A stretch of 64,000 nt of DNA from Triglochin maritima (taxonomy: Eukaryota; Streptophyta; Magnoliopsida; Alismatales; Juncaginaceae), in contig OY821777.1 in assembly GCA_963682175.1 (NCBI GenBank), forward strand, positions 21,100,001 through 21,164,000, in the 5' to 3' direction. Positions 10,726 through 21,686 of the stretch are shown one piece after another; the stretch's first letter is position 1, and the number at the start of each line of letters is the position of its first letter. A program made the position numbers and the translations under genes. The notes beneath the pieces were generated by a model. That model made no database searches. It worked only from the letters and a program-made list of their open reading frames with translations, and had not been told where the DNA came from.

Positions 10726-12369
10726 TCAAGCTCCTACAATAGTAGATTTGGGTACCCAAACAACTTTGGGTCCTTGAACATTAGCTTTTGGGATCCAAAC
10801 CATTTTGGTTTTGGGTGCCCACACACTTGAGGAACTATGGTTAATGAACATATGCTTACCATTTAGAGTAGTGTGAGATACATTGTTTTTCAATTTAAAA
10901 TTGTAACCTAAACCATGTTTTTGCAAAGATTGCCTTTGACTACCTAATAGCATATTAAGCATATGAGTTCCATTAGTGAATCTTTCTAAATCTTTTCTTA
11001 ATTGCAAGTTAGAGGCTTGAAGATTTAGTTGATCACAATCTATAGGTGTTGCTCTTAATTTTTCAAGATTTGATGCATTCTTTTCAAATTTAGCAATCAC
11101 TTCATTCTTCTCATTCATGCATGTTTCAATTTGGCTTTGGAGATCTTTGATTAACTTTCTAGCATTTTTGTTTTTATCACAAATGATCTCATATTGTTTA
11201 ACTAAGTCATGAAATGCATTTTGAAGCTCATCATGTGTATAAGTTTCTTCATTAACACTAGAATGTGAGCTATTACTATAATATGACTTAGTTGAGCATG
11301 AATTACTAGAACAAGAGTTAGAATCTACCTCACTTTGATCTTCAATAGCCATGAAGCATGAGTGAGCCATTTCTCTTCTACTTTGCAAGGAAGACGACGA
11401 TGAAGATGGTGATGAAGAATCATCCCATGTAGCCTTGTGTGCTTCCTCCTTCCTTTCTTTTCTCTTGCTCTTCTCCTTTTCTTTTCTCCTCTCCCTTCTC
11501 TCCTTTTTCTTCTCCCCTTCTCTTCTCTCATTTCCACTCTCCTCCCTCTCTTTTTCTTTTTCTCTTTTCTCACTTCTTCTACCTCTTCTTTCATTCTTTT
11601 CTTCTTTGTCCTTCTTGAGGTATTTGAAGAAGTCTTTTGCTAGGACTTCAATGTCCTCATCTTCTACACTCCTCCTTGGTTGGTCAATATTTGCATGTAA
11701 TCCCAAGGTGAATTTGTTCTTGGTGGCTTCCTTCTCCTTCCGATGGTTGATTTGAAGTTCATAAGCCATCAAGTTTCCAATGAGCTCCTCCATCTTTAAT
11801 TTAGAGAGATCATGCGCCTCTTCAATTGCGACGACCTTATCTTCCCAATCGATGCTAAGTGACCGGAGGAACTTCCTTGTCATCTCTCCTTCATTGATTT
11901 TTCTTCCAAGAACCAAAAGAGAGTTAGTGATATCGGTGAAGCGAGTGTTCATTTCGCTTATGTTTTCACCGATTTGCATAGAAAAAATCTCATATTTATG
12001 CATGAGGAGACTAATGCGTGTTTCCTTAGTTTTACTATCCCCCTCATGGTGCATTTGAAGTCTATGCCATATCTCATGTGCACTAACACACCCTCTAATC
12101 CTATTATATTCACCCTCATTTAGCCCACAATATAGAATGTTCATGATTTTTGAGTTCATCTCAATTTCTTTCATTTTGGGCCTAGTGAGTGAATCTAATT
12201 CATCTTCATTTGGTGGTGTGTATGGATTTTGTAGAAACATCCAATACTTAAGGTCATTAGAAATTAGGAAAATCTTCATCCTATTCTTCCAATAATCATA
12301 ATTTGACCCATTAAGCAAAGGAGGTCTAGTGGTGCATAATCCTTCTACATGATTAGATGGGCTAGCCAT
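10726..12369 (-). CDS. gag: Copia gag, array unit 1 (547 aa, no zinc knuckle)
   Basis: Capsid-type protein that would package element RNA in the cytoplasm. Residues about 17-40 (PPLLNGSNYDYWKNRMKIFL) are a DUF4219-like start, and residues about 65-230 are the UBN2/Copia gag core. About 245-310 is a dense Lys/Arg/Glu stretch, then a Ser/Asp-rich tract (DDSSSPSSSSSS). About 385-470 looks like a coiled coil. The tail repeats WxPK motifs (VWAPKTKMVWIPK, GPKVVWVPKS), which in related polyproteins lie just before protease. No CX2CX4HX4C knuckle is present, and the frame ends with no pol after it. The ATG at 12367-12369 lies about 35 bp after the primer site. Unit-specific residues: MASPS and RREMAHS. 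Confidence 0.88.
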   Translation of the reverse strand: MASPSNHVEGLCTTRPPLLNGSNYDYWKNRMKIFLISNDLKYWMFLQNPYTPPNEDELDSLTRPKMKEIEMNSKIMNILYCGLNEGEYNRIRGCVSAHEIWHRLQMHHEGDSKTKETRISLLMHKYEIFSMQIGENISEMNTRFTDITNSLLVLGRKINEGEMTRKFLRSLSIDWEDKVVAIEEAHDLSKLKMEELIGNLMAYELQINHRKEKEATKNKFTLGLHANIDQPRRSVEDEDIEVLAKDFFKYLKKDKEEKNERRGRRSEKREKEKEREESGNERREGEKKKERRERRKEKEKSKRKERKEEAHKATWDDSSSPSSSSSSLQSRREMAHSCFMAIEDQSEVDSNSCSSNSCSTKSYYSNSSHSSVNEETYTHDELQNAFHDLVKQYEIICDKNKNARKLIKDLQSQIETCMNEKNEVIAKFEKNASNLEKLRATPIDCDQLNLQASNLQLRKDLERFTNGTHMLNMLLGSQRQSLQKHGLGYNFKLKNNVSHTTLNGKHMFINHSSSSVWAPKTKMVWIPKANVQGPKVVWVPKSTIVGA

Positions 12370-12404
12370 GCTAAAAATACGATTAAGTATAGAATTTAGC
12401 TAAC

Positions 12405-12419
12405 AAGGCTCTGATACCA
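12405..12419 (-). promoter_or_regulatory. Primer binding site, initiator Met-tRNA type (unit 1)
   Basis: In element sense TGGTATCAGAGCCTT lies two bases inside the LTR end. It matches the standard plant Copia primer site complementary to the 3' end of initiator tRNA-Met. The order LTR 2, primer site, gag on the minus strand fixes the element orientation. Confidence 0.88.
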
Positions 12420-12421
12420 AA

Positions 12422-13963
12422 TGTAGGATCGTGTGGGTTATGGGTCCACTAATCACTTTTTAATCTAATCACCTACTTGTTTAAACAATCGAGTAAATGC
12501 AGCGGAATTAAAACAAACAAGCAAGAAGGAATAGAAAATATGCAAACCACAAGAAGTCGGGTCGATTTTTATAGAGGTTCAGCACCCCACCCGGGTCCTA
12601 ATCCTCTCTTGCAAGCTCCGCTCGGATCACCGAGCTCCGCCTACGACTTCACTATCCGCTCCCCGTTCCGGGCCGGGAGACAACGCCTTACAACCGTCAA
12701 ACTCGCGAACAACCCTCGCCGAGCTTGGAATCTTCTTCTCACAATCCGAGAAGGATGCTTCGGGCTTTCACCGGAGCCTTTACTTTCTTTGACAACAATT
12801 GTAACCTTGAGTGGAACAACACTCTCTAAACTTTGAGCACACTTGAGTGGGATGAAGGAATTGATCACTAAGTGTGTGAGGTTTGGAGCTTTGAGTGTTT
12901 TGATTTCTCTCTAATGTTTGGGGCAAGTTTGTAGTGGGAGAGTTGTGTTAAAATGTGTTTTACAACTCTATTTATAAGCATTAGAGAGAATAGATCCGTT
13001 GGGACAAGATTTGGTTGGATATTGTGCAAAGAACACAAAGCAGAAATTCGGGTTCAGAAATCTGTCCAGAAACGGTCGACCGAAAGGTGTATCGGTCGAC
13101 CGAACGCTTGGGTTCGATAGGGATACGGTCGACCGAAATATGAATCGGTCGACTGAACACTTAAGTCAATTAAGAAAACGGTCGACCGAACAAGATTACC
13201 GGTCGACCGAACAAGCGTTTCGGTAGAGGGAAAAATGGATCGGTCGAACGAAATTGTGTTGACCGATAGCAGGGGATTTTGACAAGGTTAAACGGTCGAC
13301 CGAAACTGGTTTTGGCGGTCGACCAATTATGGACAGGCACTTTGGGTTTGTCAAGAGATGAACCAACGGTCGACCGATCGTGGTCCTCGGTCGACCGATA
13401 CATGAAATACATTTGGGGTATTTTTGGTTTAATACGAATACGACCGTTGGGTATATACGACAAAAGTAACGGTCGAGAAAATATGATCTGACGGTCGACC
13501 GAAAGGTAAAACACGGTCGACCGAATAAGGGCAGTGAAAACACAAACAAAAGATTTGATCATTCGGTCGACCGAACGGTATGTTGCGGTCGACCGAATGT
13601 GGGCAGACTTTTGCAGTTCAGGTTTGTTGTTTTCCGGTCTAAGTTTGGGTGATCTATTGAAGTCCAAATTATGTGAAATTTTGTGTGTGACTTCTATAGG
13701 GAACCTAGTGTGTGATTAAGTTGATTTTAGATCAAGTATGCTCAAATACACTTTGTTCCTAAGACTCAAAAGAAATTAAGATTACATGTCTTCGATTTAG
13801 CTTTAATTACATGTCTTGACTTCATTTCCTTGTTTCTTGAGTCTTGATCACCTGTAGAGGTTAGCACAATACAATATATATGCAATGCATAGTGTGTGCT
13901 ACTCTAATTAAGATTCGGTTGATTAAATCATCAAAACAAAAGATTAAGGCCAAAAAGCCAACA
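12422..13963 (-). repeat. Array LTR 2
   Basis: Same structure as LTR 1, with the palindrome array at 13073-13604 and TATA complement at 12969-12976. It shares with LTR 3 the change to GGTCGACCAATTATGG near 13318, and has a private GGTTCAGCACC near 12579. Confidence 0.9.
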
Positions 13964-14249
13964 ATCTCCCCCTTTTTGATGATGGCAACCGATATCTTAA
14001 TACTTGAAAATTGTATATGTAAACTATGCATATAGATGCTCCCCCTATGGATGTGCATAGTTTTTGTTCCATTTTTATCAAGTTTTTCAAGTTACCCCCT
14101 TAATTATCTCTCCCCCTTTGACATCCATCAAAAACAACAATAAATATGACTTTAAGCAAAGAATTTGGATGTCTTGTAATGAAGTTGCTCCCCCTAAATT
14201 TAGCACTTCATTACTCTCATAAAAGATATATCATTTAAGCTCCCCCTAT
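13964..14249 (-). promoter_or_regulatory. Multiple polypurine tracts (unit 2)
   Basis: Same arrangement as in unit 1: a primary tract adjoining LTR 2 and repeated AGGGGGAG tracts further inside. Confidence 0.75.
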
Positions 14250-14584
14250 CAATAAGGCTAAATGGAAACAATGAGTATGATGAAAGTTAAGTTCATTTAA
14301 GTTTCAACTTAAGCCTTATTCTAACATCCATTTAAAACTTGACATTTAGAATCAATGGATGTGATAAATGATTTGCAATGAATAGGGTATATGATTTTCA
14401 ATGAATTGAACTATATGATATGTCAATTAAGCATATGAAGATTGATTAGAGCTAATTTAACATGAATTGAATAGATAAGAATTTCTACCAATGTTGAATT
14501 CGAATTTAGCTCCAATCTCATTTGGTGATGCAACCGGATTTGAATTTGACTCTTGAGCTCACCCGGTCACCACCAATCTCCTCC

Positions 14585-16228
14585 TCAAGCTCCTACAATA
14601 GTAGATTTGGGTACCCAAACAACTTTGGGTCCTTGAACATTAGCTTTTGGGATCCAAACCATTTTGGTTTTGGGTGCCCACACACTTGAGGAACTATGGT
14701 TAATGAACATATGCTTACCATTTAGAGTAGTGTGAGATACATTGTTTTTCAATTTAAAATTGTAACCTAAACCATGTTTTTGCAAAGATTGCCTTTGACT
14801 ACCTAATAGCATGTTAAGCATATGAGTTCCATTAGTGAATCTTTCTAAATCTTTTCTTAATTGCAAGTTAGAGGCTTGAAGATTTAGTTGATCACAATCT
14901 ATAGGTGTTGCTCTTAATTTTTCAAGATTTGATGCATTCTTTTCAAATTTAGCAATCACTTCATTCTTCTCATTCATGCATGTTTCAATTTGGCTTTGGA
15001 GATCTTTGATTAACTTTCTAGCATTTTTGTTTTTATCACAAATGATCTCATATTGTTTAACTAAGTCATGAAATGCATTTTGAAGCTCATCATGTGTATA
15101 AGTTTCTTCATTAACACTAGAATGTGAGCTATTACTATAATATGACTTAGTTGAGCATGAATTACTAGAACAAGAGTTAGAATCTACCTCACTTTGATCT
15201 TCAATAGCCATGAAGCATGAGTGAGCCACTTCTCTTCTACTTTGCAAGGAAGACGACGATGAAGATGGTGATGAAGAATCATCCCATGTAGCCTTGTGTG
15301 CTTCCTCCTTCCTTTCTTTTCTCTTGCTCTTCTCCTTTTCTTTTCTCCTCTCCCTTCTCTCCTTTTTCTTCTCCCCTTCTCTTCTCTCATTTCCACTCTC
15401 CTCCCTCTCTTTTTCTTTTTCTCTTTTCTCACTTCTTCTACCTCTTCTTTCATTCTTTTCTTCTTTGTCCTTCTTGAGGTATTTGAAGAAGTCTTTTGCT
15501 AGGACTTCAATGTCCTCATCTTCTACACTCCTCCTTGGTTGGTCAATATTTGCATGTAATCCCAAGGTGAATTTGTTCTTGGTGGCTTCCTTCTCCTTCC
15601 GATGGTTGATTTGAAGTTCATAAGCCATCAAGTTTCCAATGAGCTCCTCCATCTTTAATTTAGAGAGATCATGCGCCTCTTCAATTGCGACGACCTTATC
15701 TTCCCAATCGATGCTAAGTGACCGGAGGAACTTCCTTGTCATCTCTCCTTCATTGATTTTTCTTCCAAGAACCAAAAGAGAGTTAGTGATATCGGTGAAG
15801 CGAGTGTTCATTTCGCTTATGTTTTCACCGATTTGCATAGAAAAAATCTCATATTTATGCATGAGGAGACTAATGCGTGTTTCCTTAGTTTTACTATCCC
15901 CCTCATGGTGCATTTGAAGTCTATGCCATATCTCATGTGCACTAACACACCCTCTAATCCTATTATATTCACCCTCATTTAGCCCACAATATAGAATGTT
16001 CATGATTTTTGAGTTCATCTCAATTTCTTTCATTTTGGGCCTAGTGAGTGAATCTAATTCATCTTCATTTGGTGGTGTGTATGGATTTTGTAGAAACATC
16101 CAATACTTAAGGTCATTAGAAATTAGGAAAATCTTCATCCTATTCTTCCAATAATCATAATTTGACCCATTAAGCAAAGGAGGTCTAGTGGTGCATAATC
16201 CTTCTACATGATTAAATGGGCTAGCCAT
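14585..16228 (-). CDS. gag: Copia gag, array unit 2 (547 aa)
   Basis: Open over its full length, with the same domain order as the unit 1 gag. Differences I can read are MASPF for MASPS and RREVAHS for RREMAHS, both shared with unit 3. The complete open frame in every unit, despite absent pol, is consistent with recent copying from one functional gag. It could also reflect selection for Gag acting with enzymes supplied in trans; sequence alone cannot separate these. Confidence 0.88.
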   Translation of the reverse strand: MASPFNHVEGLCTTRPPLLNGSNYDYWKNRMKIFLISNDLKYWMFLQNPYTPPNEDELDSLTRPKMKEIEMNSKIMNILYCGLNEGEYNRIRGCVSAHEIWHRLQMHHEGDSKTKETRISLLMHKYEIFSMQIGENISEMNTRFTDITNSLLVLGRKINEGEMTRKFLRSLSIDWEDKVVAIEEAHDLSKLKMEELIGNLMAYELQINHRKEKEATKNKFTLGLHANIDQPRRSVEDEDIEVLAKDFFKYLKKDKEEKNERRGRRSEKREKEKEREESGNERREGEKKKERRERRKEKEKSKRKERKEEAHKATWDDSSSPSSSSSSLQSRREVAHSCFMAIEDQSEVDSNSCSSNSCSTKSYYSNSSHSSVNEETYTHDELQNAFHDLVKQYEIICDKNKNARKLIKDLQSQIETCMNEKNEVIAKFEKNASNLEKLRATPIDCDQLNLQASNLQLRKDLERFTNGTHMLNMLLGSQRQSLQKHGLGYNFKLKNNVSHTTLNGKHMFINHSSSSVWAPKTKMVWIPKANVQGPKVVWVPKSTIVGA

Positions 16229-16263
16229 GCTAAAAATACGATTAAGTATAGAATTTAGCTAAC

Positions 16264-16278
16264 AAGGCTCTGATACCA
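16264..16278 (-). promoter_or_regulatory. Primer binding site (unit 2)
   Basis: TGGTATCAGAGCCTT in element sense, two bases from LTR 3, identical to the unit 1 site. Confidence 0.88.
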
Positions 16279-16280
16279 AA

Positions 16281-17822
16281 TGTAGGATCGTGTGGGTTAT
16301 GGGTCCACTAATCACTTTTTAATCTAATCACCTACTTGTTTAAACAATCGAGTAAATGCAGCGGAATTAAAACAAACAAGCAAGAAGGAATAGAAAATAT
16401 GCAAACCACAAGAAGTCGGGTCGATTTTTATAGAGGTTCGGCACCCCACCCGGGTCCTAATCCTCTCTTGCAAGCTCCGCTCGGATCACCGAGCTCCGCC
16501 TACGACTTCACTATCCGCTCCCCGTTCCGGGCCGGGAGACAACGCCTTACAACCGTCAAACTCGCGAACAACCCTCGCCGAGCTTGGAATCTTCTTCTCA
16601 CAATCCGAGAAGGATGCTTCGGGCTTTCACCGGAGCCTTTACTTTCTTTGACAACAATTGTAACCTTGAGTGGAACAACACTCTCTAAACTTTGAGCACA
16701 CTTGAGTGGGATGAAGGAATTGATCACTAAGTGTGTGAGGTTTGGAGCTTTGAGTGTTTTGATTTCTCTCTAATGTTTGGGGCAAGTTTGTAGTGGGAGA
16801 GTTGTGTTAAAATGTGTTTTACAACTCTATTTATAAGCATTAGAGAGAATAGATCCGTTGGGACAAGATTTGGTTGGATATTGTGCAAAGAACACAAAGC
16901 AGAAATTCGGGTTCAGAAATCTGTCCAGAAACGGTCGACCGAAAGGTGTATCGGTCGACCGAACGCTTGGGTTCGATAGGGATACGGTCGACCGAAATAT
17001 GAATCGGTCGACTGAACACTTAAGTCAATTAAGAAAACGGTCGACCGAACAAGATTACCGGTCGACCGAACAAGCGTTTCGGTAGAGGGAAAAATGGATC
17101 GGTCGAATGAAATTGTGTTGACCGATAGCAGGGGATTTTGACAAGGTTAAACGGTCGACCGAAACTGGTTTTGGCGGTCGACCAATTATGGACAGGCACT
17201 TTGGGTTTGTCAAGAGATGAACCAACGGTCGACCGATCGTGGTCCTCGGTCGACCGATACATGAAATACATTTGGGGTATTTTTGGTTTAATACGAATAC
17301 GACCGTTGGGTATATACGACAAAAGTAACGGTCGAGAAAATATGATCTGACGGTCGACCGAAAGGTAAAACACGGTCGACCGAATAAGGGCAGTGAAAAC
17401 ACAAACAAAAGATTTGATCATTCGGTCGACCGAACGGTATGTTGCGGTCGACCGAATGTGGGCAGACTTTTGCAGTTCAGGTTTGTTGTTTTCCGGTCTA
17501 AGTTTGGGTGATCTATTGAAGTCCAAATTATGTGAAATTTTGTGTGTGACTTCTATAGGGAACCTAGTGTGTGATTAAGTTGATTTTAGATCAAGTATGC
17601 TCAAATACACTTTGTTCCTAAGACTCAAAAGAAATTAAGATTACATGTCTTCGATTTAGCTTTAATTACATGTCTTGACTTCATTTCCTTGTTTCTTGAG
17701 TCTTGATCACCTGTAGAGGTTAGCACAATACAATATATATGCAATGCATAGTGTGTGCTACTCTAATTAAGATTCGGTTGATTAAATCATCAAAACAAAA
17801 GATTAAGGCCAAAAAGCCAACA
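16281..17822 (-). repeat. Array LTR 3
   Basis: Same structure as LTR 2. A private substitution near 17107 turns one GGTCGAACGA into GGTCGAATGA, a CpG-type C to T change. Confidence 0.9.
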
Positions 17823-18108
17823 ATCTCCCCCTTTTTGATGATGGCAACCGATATCTTAATACTTGAAAATTGTATATGTAAACTATGCATATAGATGCTC
17901 CCCCTATGGATGTGCATAGTTTTTGTTCCATTTTTATCAAGTTTTTCAAGTTACCCCCTTAATTATCTCTCCCCCTTTGACATCCATCAAAAACAACAAT
18001 AAATATGACTTTAAGCAAAGAATTTGGATGTCTTGTAATGAAGTTGCTCCCCCTAAATTTAGCACTTCATTACTCTCATAAAAGATATATCATTTAAGCT
18101 CCCCCTAT
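17823..18108 (-). promoter_or_regulatory. Multiple polypurine tracts (unit 3)
   Basis: Same tract set as units 1 and 2, adjoining LTR 3. Confidence 0.75.
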
Positions 18109-18443
18109 CAATAAGGCTAAATGGAAACAATGAGTATGATGAAAGTTAAGTTCATTTAAGTTTCAACTTAAGCCTTATTCTAACATCCATTTAAAACTTG
18201 ACATTTAGAATCAATGGATGTGATAAATGATTTGCAATGAATAGGGTATATGATTTTCAATGAATTGAACTATATGATATGTCAATTAAGCATATGAAGA
18301 TTGATTAGAGCTAATTTAACATGAATTGAATAGATAAGAATTTCTACCAATGTTGAATTCGAATTTAGCTCCAATCTCATTTGGTGATGCAACCGGATTT
18401 GAATTTGACTCTTGAGCTCACCCGGTCACCACCAATCTCCTCC

Positions 18444-20087
18444 TCAAGCTCCTACAATAGTAGATTTGGGTACCCAAACAACTTTGGGTCCTTGAACATT
18501 AGCTTTTGGGATCCAAACCATTTTGGTTTTGGGTGCCCACACACTTGAGGAACTATGGTTAATGAACATATGCTTACCATTTAGAGTAGTGTGAGATACA
18601 TTGTTTTTCAATTTAAAATTGTAACCTAAACCATGTTTTTGCAAAGATTGCCTTTGACTACCTAATAGCATGTTAAGCATATGAGTTCCATTAGTGAATC
18701 TTTCTAAATCTTTTCTTAATTGCAAGTTAGAGGCTTGAAGATTTAGTTGATCACAATCTATAGGTGTTGCTCTTAATTTTTCAAGATTTGATGCATTCTT
18801 TTCAAATTTAGCAATCACTTCATTCTTCTCATTCATGCATGTTTCAATTTGGCTTTGGAGATCTTTGATTAACTTTCTAGCATTTTTGTTTTTATCACAA
18901 ATGATCTCATATTGTTTAACTAAGTCATGAAATGCATTTTGAAGCTCATCATGTGTATAAGTTTCCTCATTAACACTAGAATGTGAGCTATTACTATAAT
19001 ATGACTTAGTTGAGCATGAATTACTAGAACAAGAGTTAGAATCTACCTCACTTTGATCTTCAATAGCCATGAAGCATGAGTGAGCCACTTCTCTTCTACT
19101 TTGCAAGGAAGACGACGATGAAGATGGTGATGAAGAATCATCCCATGTAGCCTTGTGTGCTTCTTCCTTCCTTTCTTTTCTCTTGCTCTTCTCCTTTTCT
19201 TTTCTCCTCTCCCTTCTCTCCTTTTTCTTCTCCCCTTCTCTTCTCTCATTTCCACTCTCCTCCCTCTCTTTTTCTTTTTCTCTTTTCTCACTTCTTCTAC
19301 CTCTTCTTTCATTCTTTTCTTCTTTGTCCTTCTTGAGGTATTTGAAGAAGTCTTTTGCTAGGACTTCAATGTCCTCATCTTCTACACTCCTCCTTGGTTG
19401 GTCAATATTTGCATGTAATCCCAAGGTGAATTTGTTCTTGGTGGCTTCCTTCTCCTTCCGATGGTTGATTTGAAGTTCATAAGCCATCAAGTTTCCAATG
19501 AGCTCCTCCATCTTTAATTTAGAGAGATCATGCGCCTCTTCAATTGCGACGACCTTATCTTCCCAATCGATGCTAAGTGACCGGAGGAACTTCCTTGTCA
19601 TCTCTCCTTCATTGATTTTTCTTCCAAGAACCAAAAGAGAGTTAGTGATATCGGTGAAGCGAGTGTTCATTTCGCTTATGTTTTCACCGATTTGCATAGA
19701 AAAAATCTCATATTTATGCATGAGGAGACTAATGCGTGTTTCCTTAGTTTTACTATCCCCCTCATGGTGCATTTGAAGTCTATGCCATATCTCATGTGCA
19801 CTAACACACCCTCTAATCCTATTATATTCACCCTCATTTAGCCCACAATATAGAATGTTCATGATTTTTGAGTTCATCTCAATTTCTTTCATTTTGGGCC
19901 TAGTGAGTGAATCTAATTCATCTTCATTTGGTGGTGTGTATGGATTTTGTAGAAACATCCAATACTTAAGGTCATTAGAAATTAGGAAAATCTTCATCCT
20001 ATTCTTCCAATAATCATAATTTAACCCATTAAGCAAAGGAGGTCTAGTGGTGCATAATCCTTCTACATGATTAAATGGGCTAGCCAT
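18444..20087 (-). CDS. gag: Copia gag, array unit 3 (547 aa)
   Basis: Open over 547 codons. Distinguished by a Ser to Leu change in the conserved start (NGLNYDYW, from TTAACCCA near 20021). It shares MASPF and RREVAHS with unit 2. As unit 3 is the most 5' in element sense, it would be the first gag in any transcript from LTR 4. Confidence 0.88.
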   Translation of the reverse strand: MASPFNHVEGLCTTRPPLLNGLNYDYWKNRMKIFLISNDLKYWMFLQNPYTPPNEDELDSLTRPKMKEIEMNSKIMNILYCGLNEGEYNRIRGCVSAHEIWHRLQMHHEGDSKTKETRISLLMHKYEIFSMQIGENISEMNTRFTDITNSLLVLGRKINEGEMTRKFLRSLSIDWEDKVVAIEEAHDLSKLKMEELIGNLMAYELQINHRKEKEATKNKFTLGLHANIDQPRRSVEDEDIEVLAKDFFKYLKKDKEEKNERRGRRSEKREKEKEREESGNERREGEKKKERRERRKEKEKSKRKERKEEAHKATWDDSSSPSSSSSSLQSRREVAHSCFMAIEDQSEVDSNSCSSNSCSTKSYYSNSSHSSVNEETYTHDELQNAFHDLVKQYEIICDKNKNARKLIKDLQSQIETCMNEKNEVIAKFEKNASNLEKLRATPIDCDQLNLQASNLQLRKDLERFTNGTHMLNMLLGSQRQSLQKHGLGYNFKLKNNVSHTTLNGKHMFINHSSSSVWAPKTKMVWIPKANVQGPKVVWVPKSTIVGA

Positions 20088-20122
20088 GCTAAAAATACGA
20101 TTAAGTATAGAATTTAGCTAAC

Positions 20123-20137
20123 AAGGCTCTGATACCA
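20123..20137 (-). promoter_or_regulatory. Primer binding site (unit 3)
   Basis: TGGTATCAGAGCCTT in element sense, next to LTR 4. With the outermost 5' LTR it is the site a transcript of the whole array would use. Confidence 0.88.
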
Positions 20138-20139
20138 AA

Positions 20140-21681
20140 TGTAGGATCGTGTGGGTTATGGGTCCACTAATCACTTTTTAATCTAATCACCTACTTGTTT
20201 AAACAATCGAGTAAATGCAGCGGAATTAAAACAAACAAGCAAGAAGGAATAGAAAATATGCAAACCACAAGAAGTCGGGTCGATTTTTATAGAGGTTCGG
20301 CACCCCACCCGGGTCCTAATCCTCTCTTGCAAGCTCCGCTCGGATCACCGAGCTCCGCCTACGACTTCACTATCCGCTCCCCGTTCCGGGCCGGGAGACA
20401 ACGCCTTACAACCGTCAAACTCGCGAACAACCCTCGCCGAGCTTGGAATCTTCTTCTCACAATCCGAGAAGGATGCTTCGGGCTTTCACCGGAGCCTTTA
20501 CTTTCTTTGACAACAATTGTAACCTTGAGTGGAACAACACTCTCTAAACTTTGAGCACACTTGAGTGGGATGAAGGAATTGATCACTAAGTGTGTGAGGT
20601 TTGGAGCTTTGAGTGTTTTGATTTCTCTCTAATGTTTGGGGCAAGTTTGTAGTGGGAGAGTTGTGTTAAAATGTGTTTTACAACTCTATTTATAAGCATT
20701 AGAGAGAATAGATCCGTTGGGACGAGATTTGGTTGGATATTGTGCAAAGAACACAAAGCAGAAATTCGGGTTCAGAAATCTGTCCAGAAACGGTCGACCG
20801 AAAGGTGTATCGGTCGACCGAACGCTTGGGTTCGATAGGGATACGGTCGACCGAAATATGAATCGGTCGACTGAACACTTAAGTCAATTAAGAAAACGGT
20901 CGACCGAACAAGATTACCGGTCGACCGAACAAGCGTTTCGGTAGAGGGAAAAATGGATCGGTCGAACGAAATTGTGTTGACCGATAGCAGGGGATTTTGA
21001 CAAGGTTAAACGGTCGACCGAAACTGGTTTTGGCGGTCGACCGATTATGGACAGGCACTTTGGGTTTGTCAAGAGATGAACCAACGGTCGACCGATCGTG
21101 GTCCTCGGTCGACCGATACATGAAATACATTTGGGGTATTTTTGGTTTAATACGAATACGACCATTGGGTATATACGACAAAAGTAACGGTCGAGAAAAT
21201 ATGATCTGACGGTCGACCGAAAGGTAAAACACGGTCGACCGAATAAGGGCAGTGAAAACACAAACAAAAGATTTGATCATTCGGTCGACCGAACGGTATG
21301 TTGCGGTCGACCGAATGTGGGCAGACTTTTGCAGTTCAGGTTTGTTGTTTTCCGGTCTAAGTTTGGGTGATCTATTGAAGTCCAAATTATGTGAAATTTT
21401 GTGTGTGACTTCTATAGGGAACCTAGTGTGTGATTAAGTTGATTTTAGATCAAGTATGCTCAAATACACTTTGTTCCTAAGACTCAAAAGAAATTAAGAT
21501 TACATGTCTTCGATTTAGCTTTAATTACATGTCTTGACTTCATTTCCTTGTTTCTTGAGTCTTGATCACCTGTAGAGGTTAGCACAATACAATATATATG
21601 CAATGCATAGTGTGTGCTACTCTAATTAAGATTCGGTTGATTAAATCATCAAAACAAAAGATTAAGGCCAAAAAGCCAACA
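20140..21681 (-). repeat. Array LTR 4 (5'-most in element sense)
   Basis: Ends GCCAACA at 21681, directly followed by the CTTAT target duplication. It keeps GGTCGACCGATTATGG like LTR 1, and has private changes GGGACGAGATT near 20721 and ACCATTGGG near 21162. Palindrome array at about 20791-21322. Confidence 0.9.
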
Positions 21682-21686
21682 CTTAT

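Larger units (their letters stand above)
8558..21686 (-). mobile_element. Tandem gag-only Copia array, 4 LTRs and 3 internal regions, one target duplication
   Basis: Four 1542-bp LTRs (8563-10104, 12422-13963, 16281-17822, 20140-21681) alternate with three 2317-bp internal regions at an exact 3859-bp period. CTTAT lies at 8558-8562 and again at 21682-21686, and nowhere at the inner LTR joints. LTRs run TGTAGG...CCAACA on the plus strand (TGTTGG...CCTACA in element sense). Each internal region has a minus-strand primer site, an open gag and polypurine tracts, but no protease, integrase, RT or RNase H. Copies differ by only a few substitutions per unit by eye. Units 2 and 3 share variants absent from unit 1, so the array grew stepwise, most simply by unequal exchange between LTRs after a single insertion. 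Confidence 0.92.

Noticed and set aside
11435..11755. Phe/Leu/Ser-rich 'membrane-like' plus-strand frames (106 and 68 codons)
   Set aside because: Antisense shadow of the Lys/Arg/Glu tract of gag (AAG/GAG codons read as CTT/CTC).
13170..13667. 165-codon and 117-codon minus-strand frames rich in RSTVDR/GRP repeats, recurring in every array LTR
   Set aside because: They are the GGTCGACCG motif read in different frames inside U3. The pattern follows DNA palindromes, and both strands give similar peptides.
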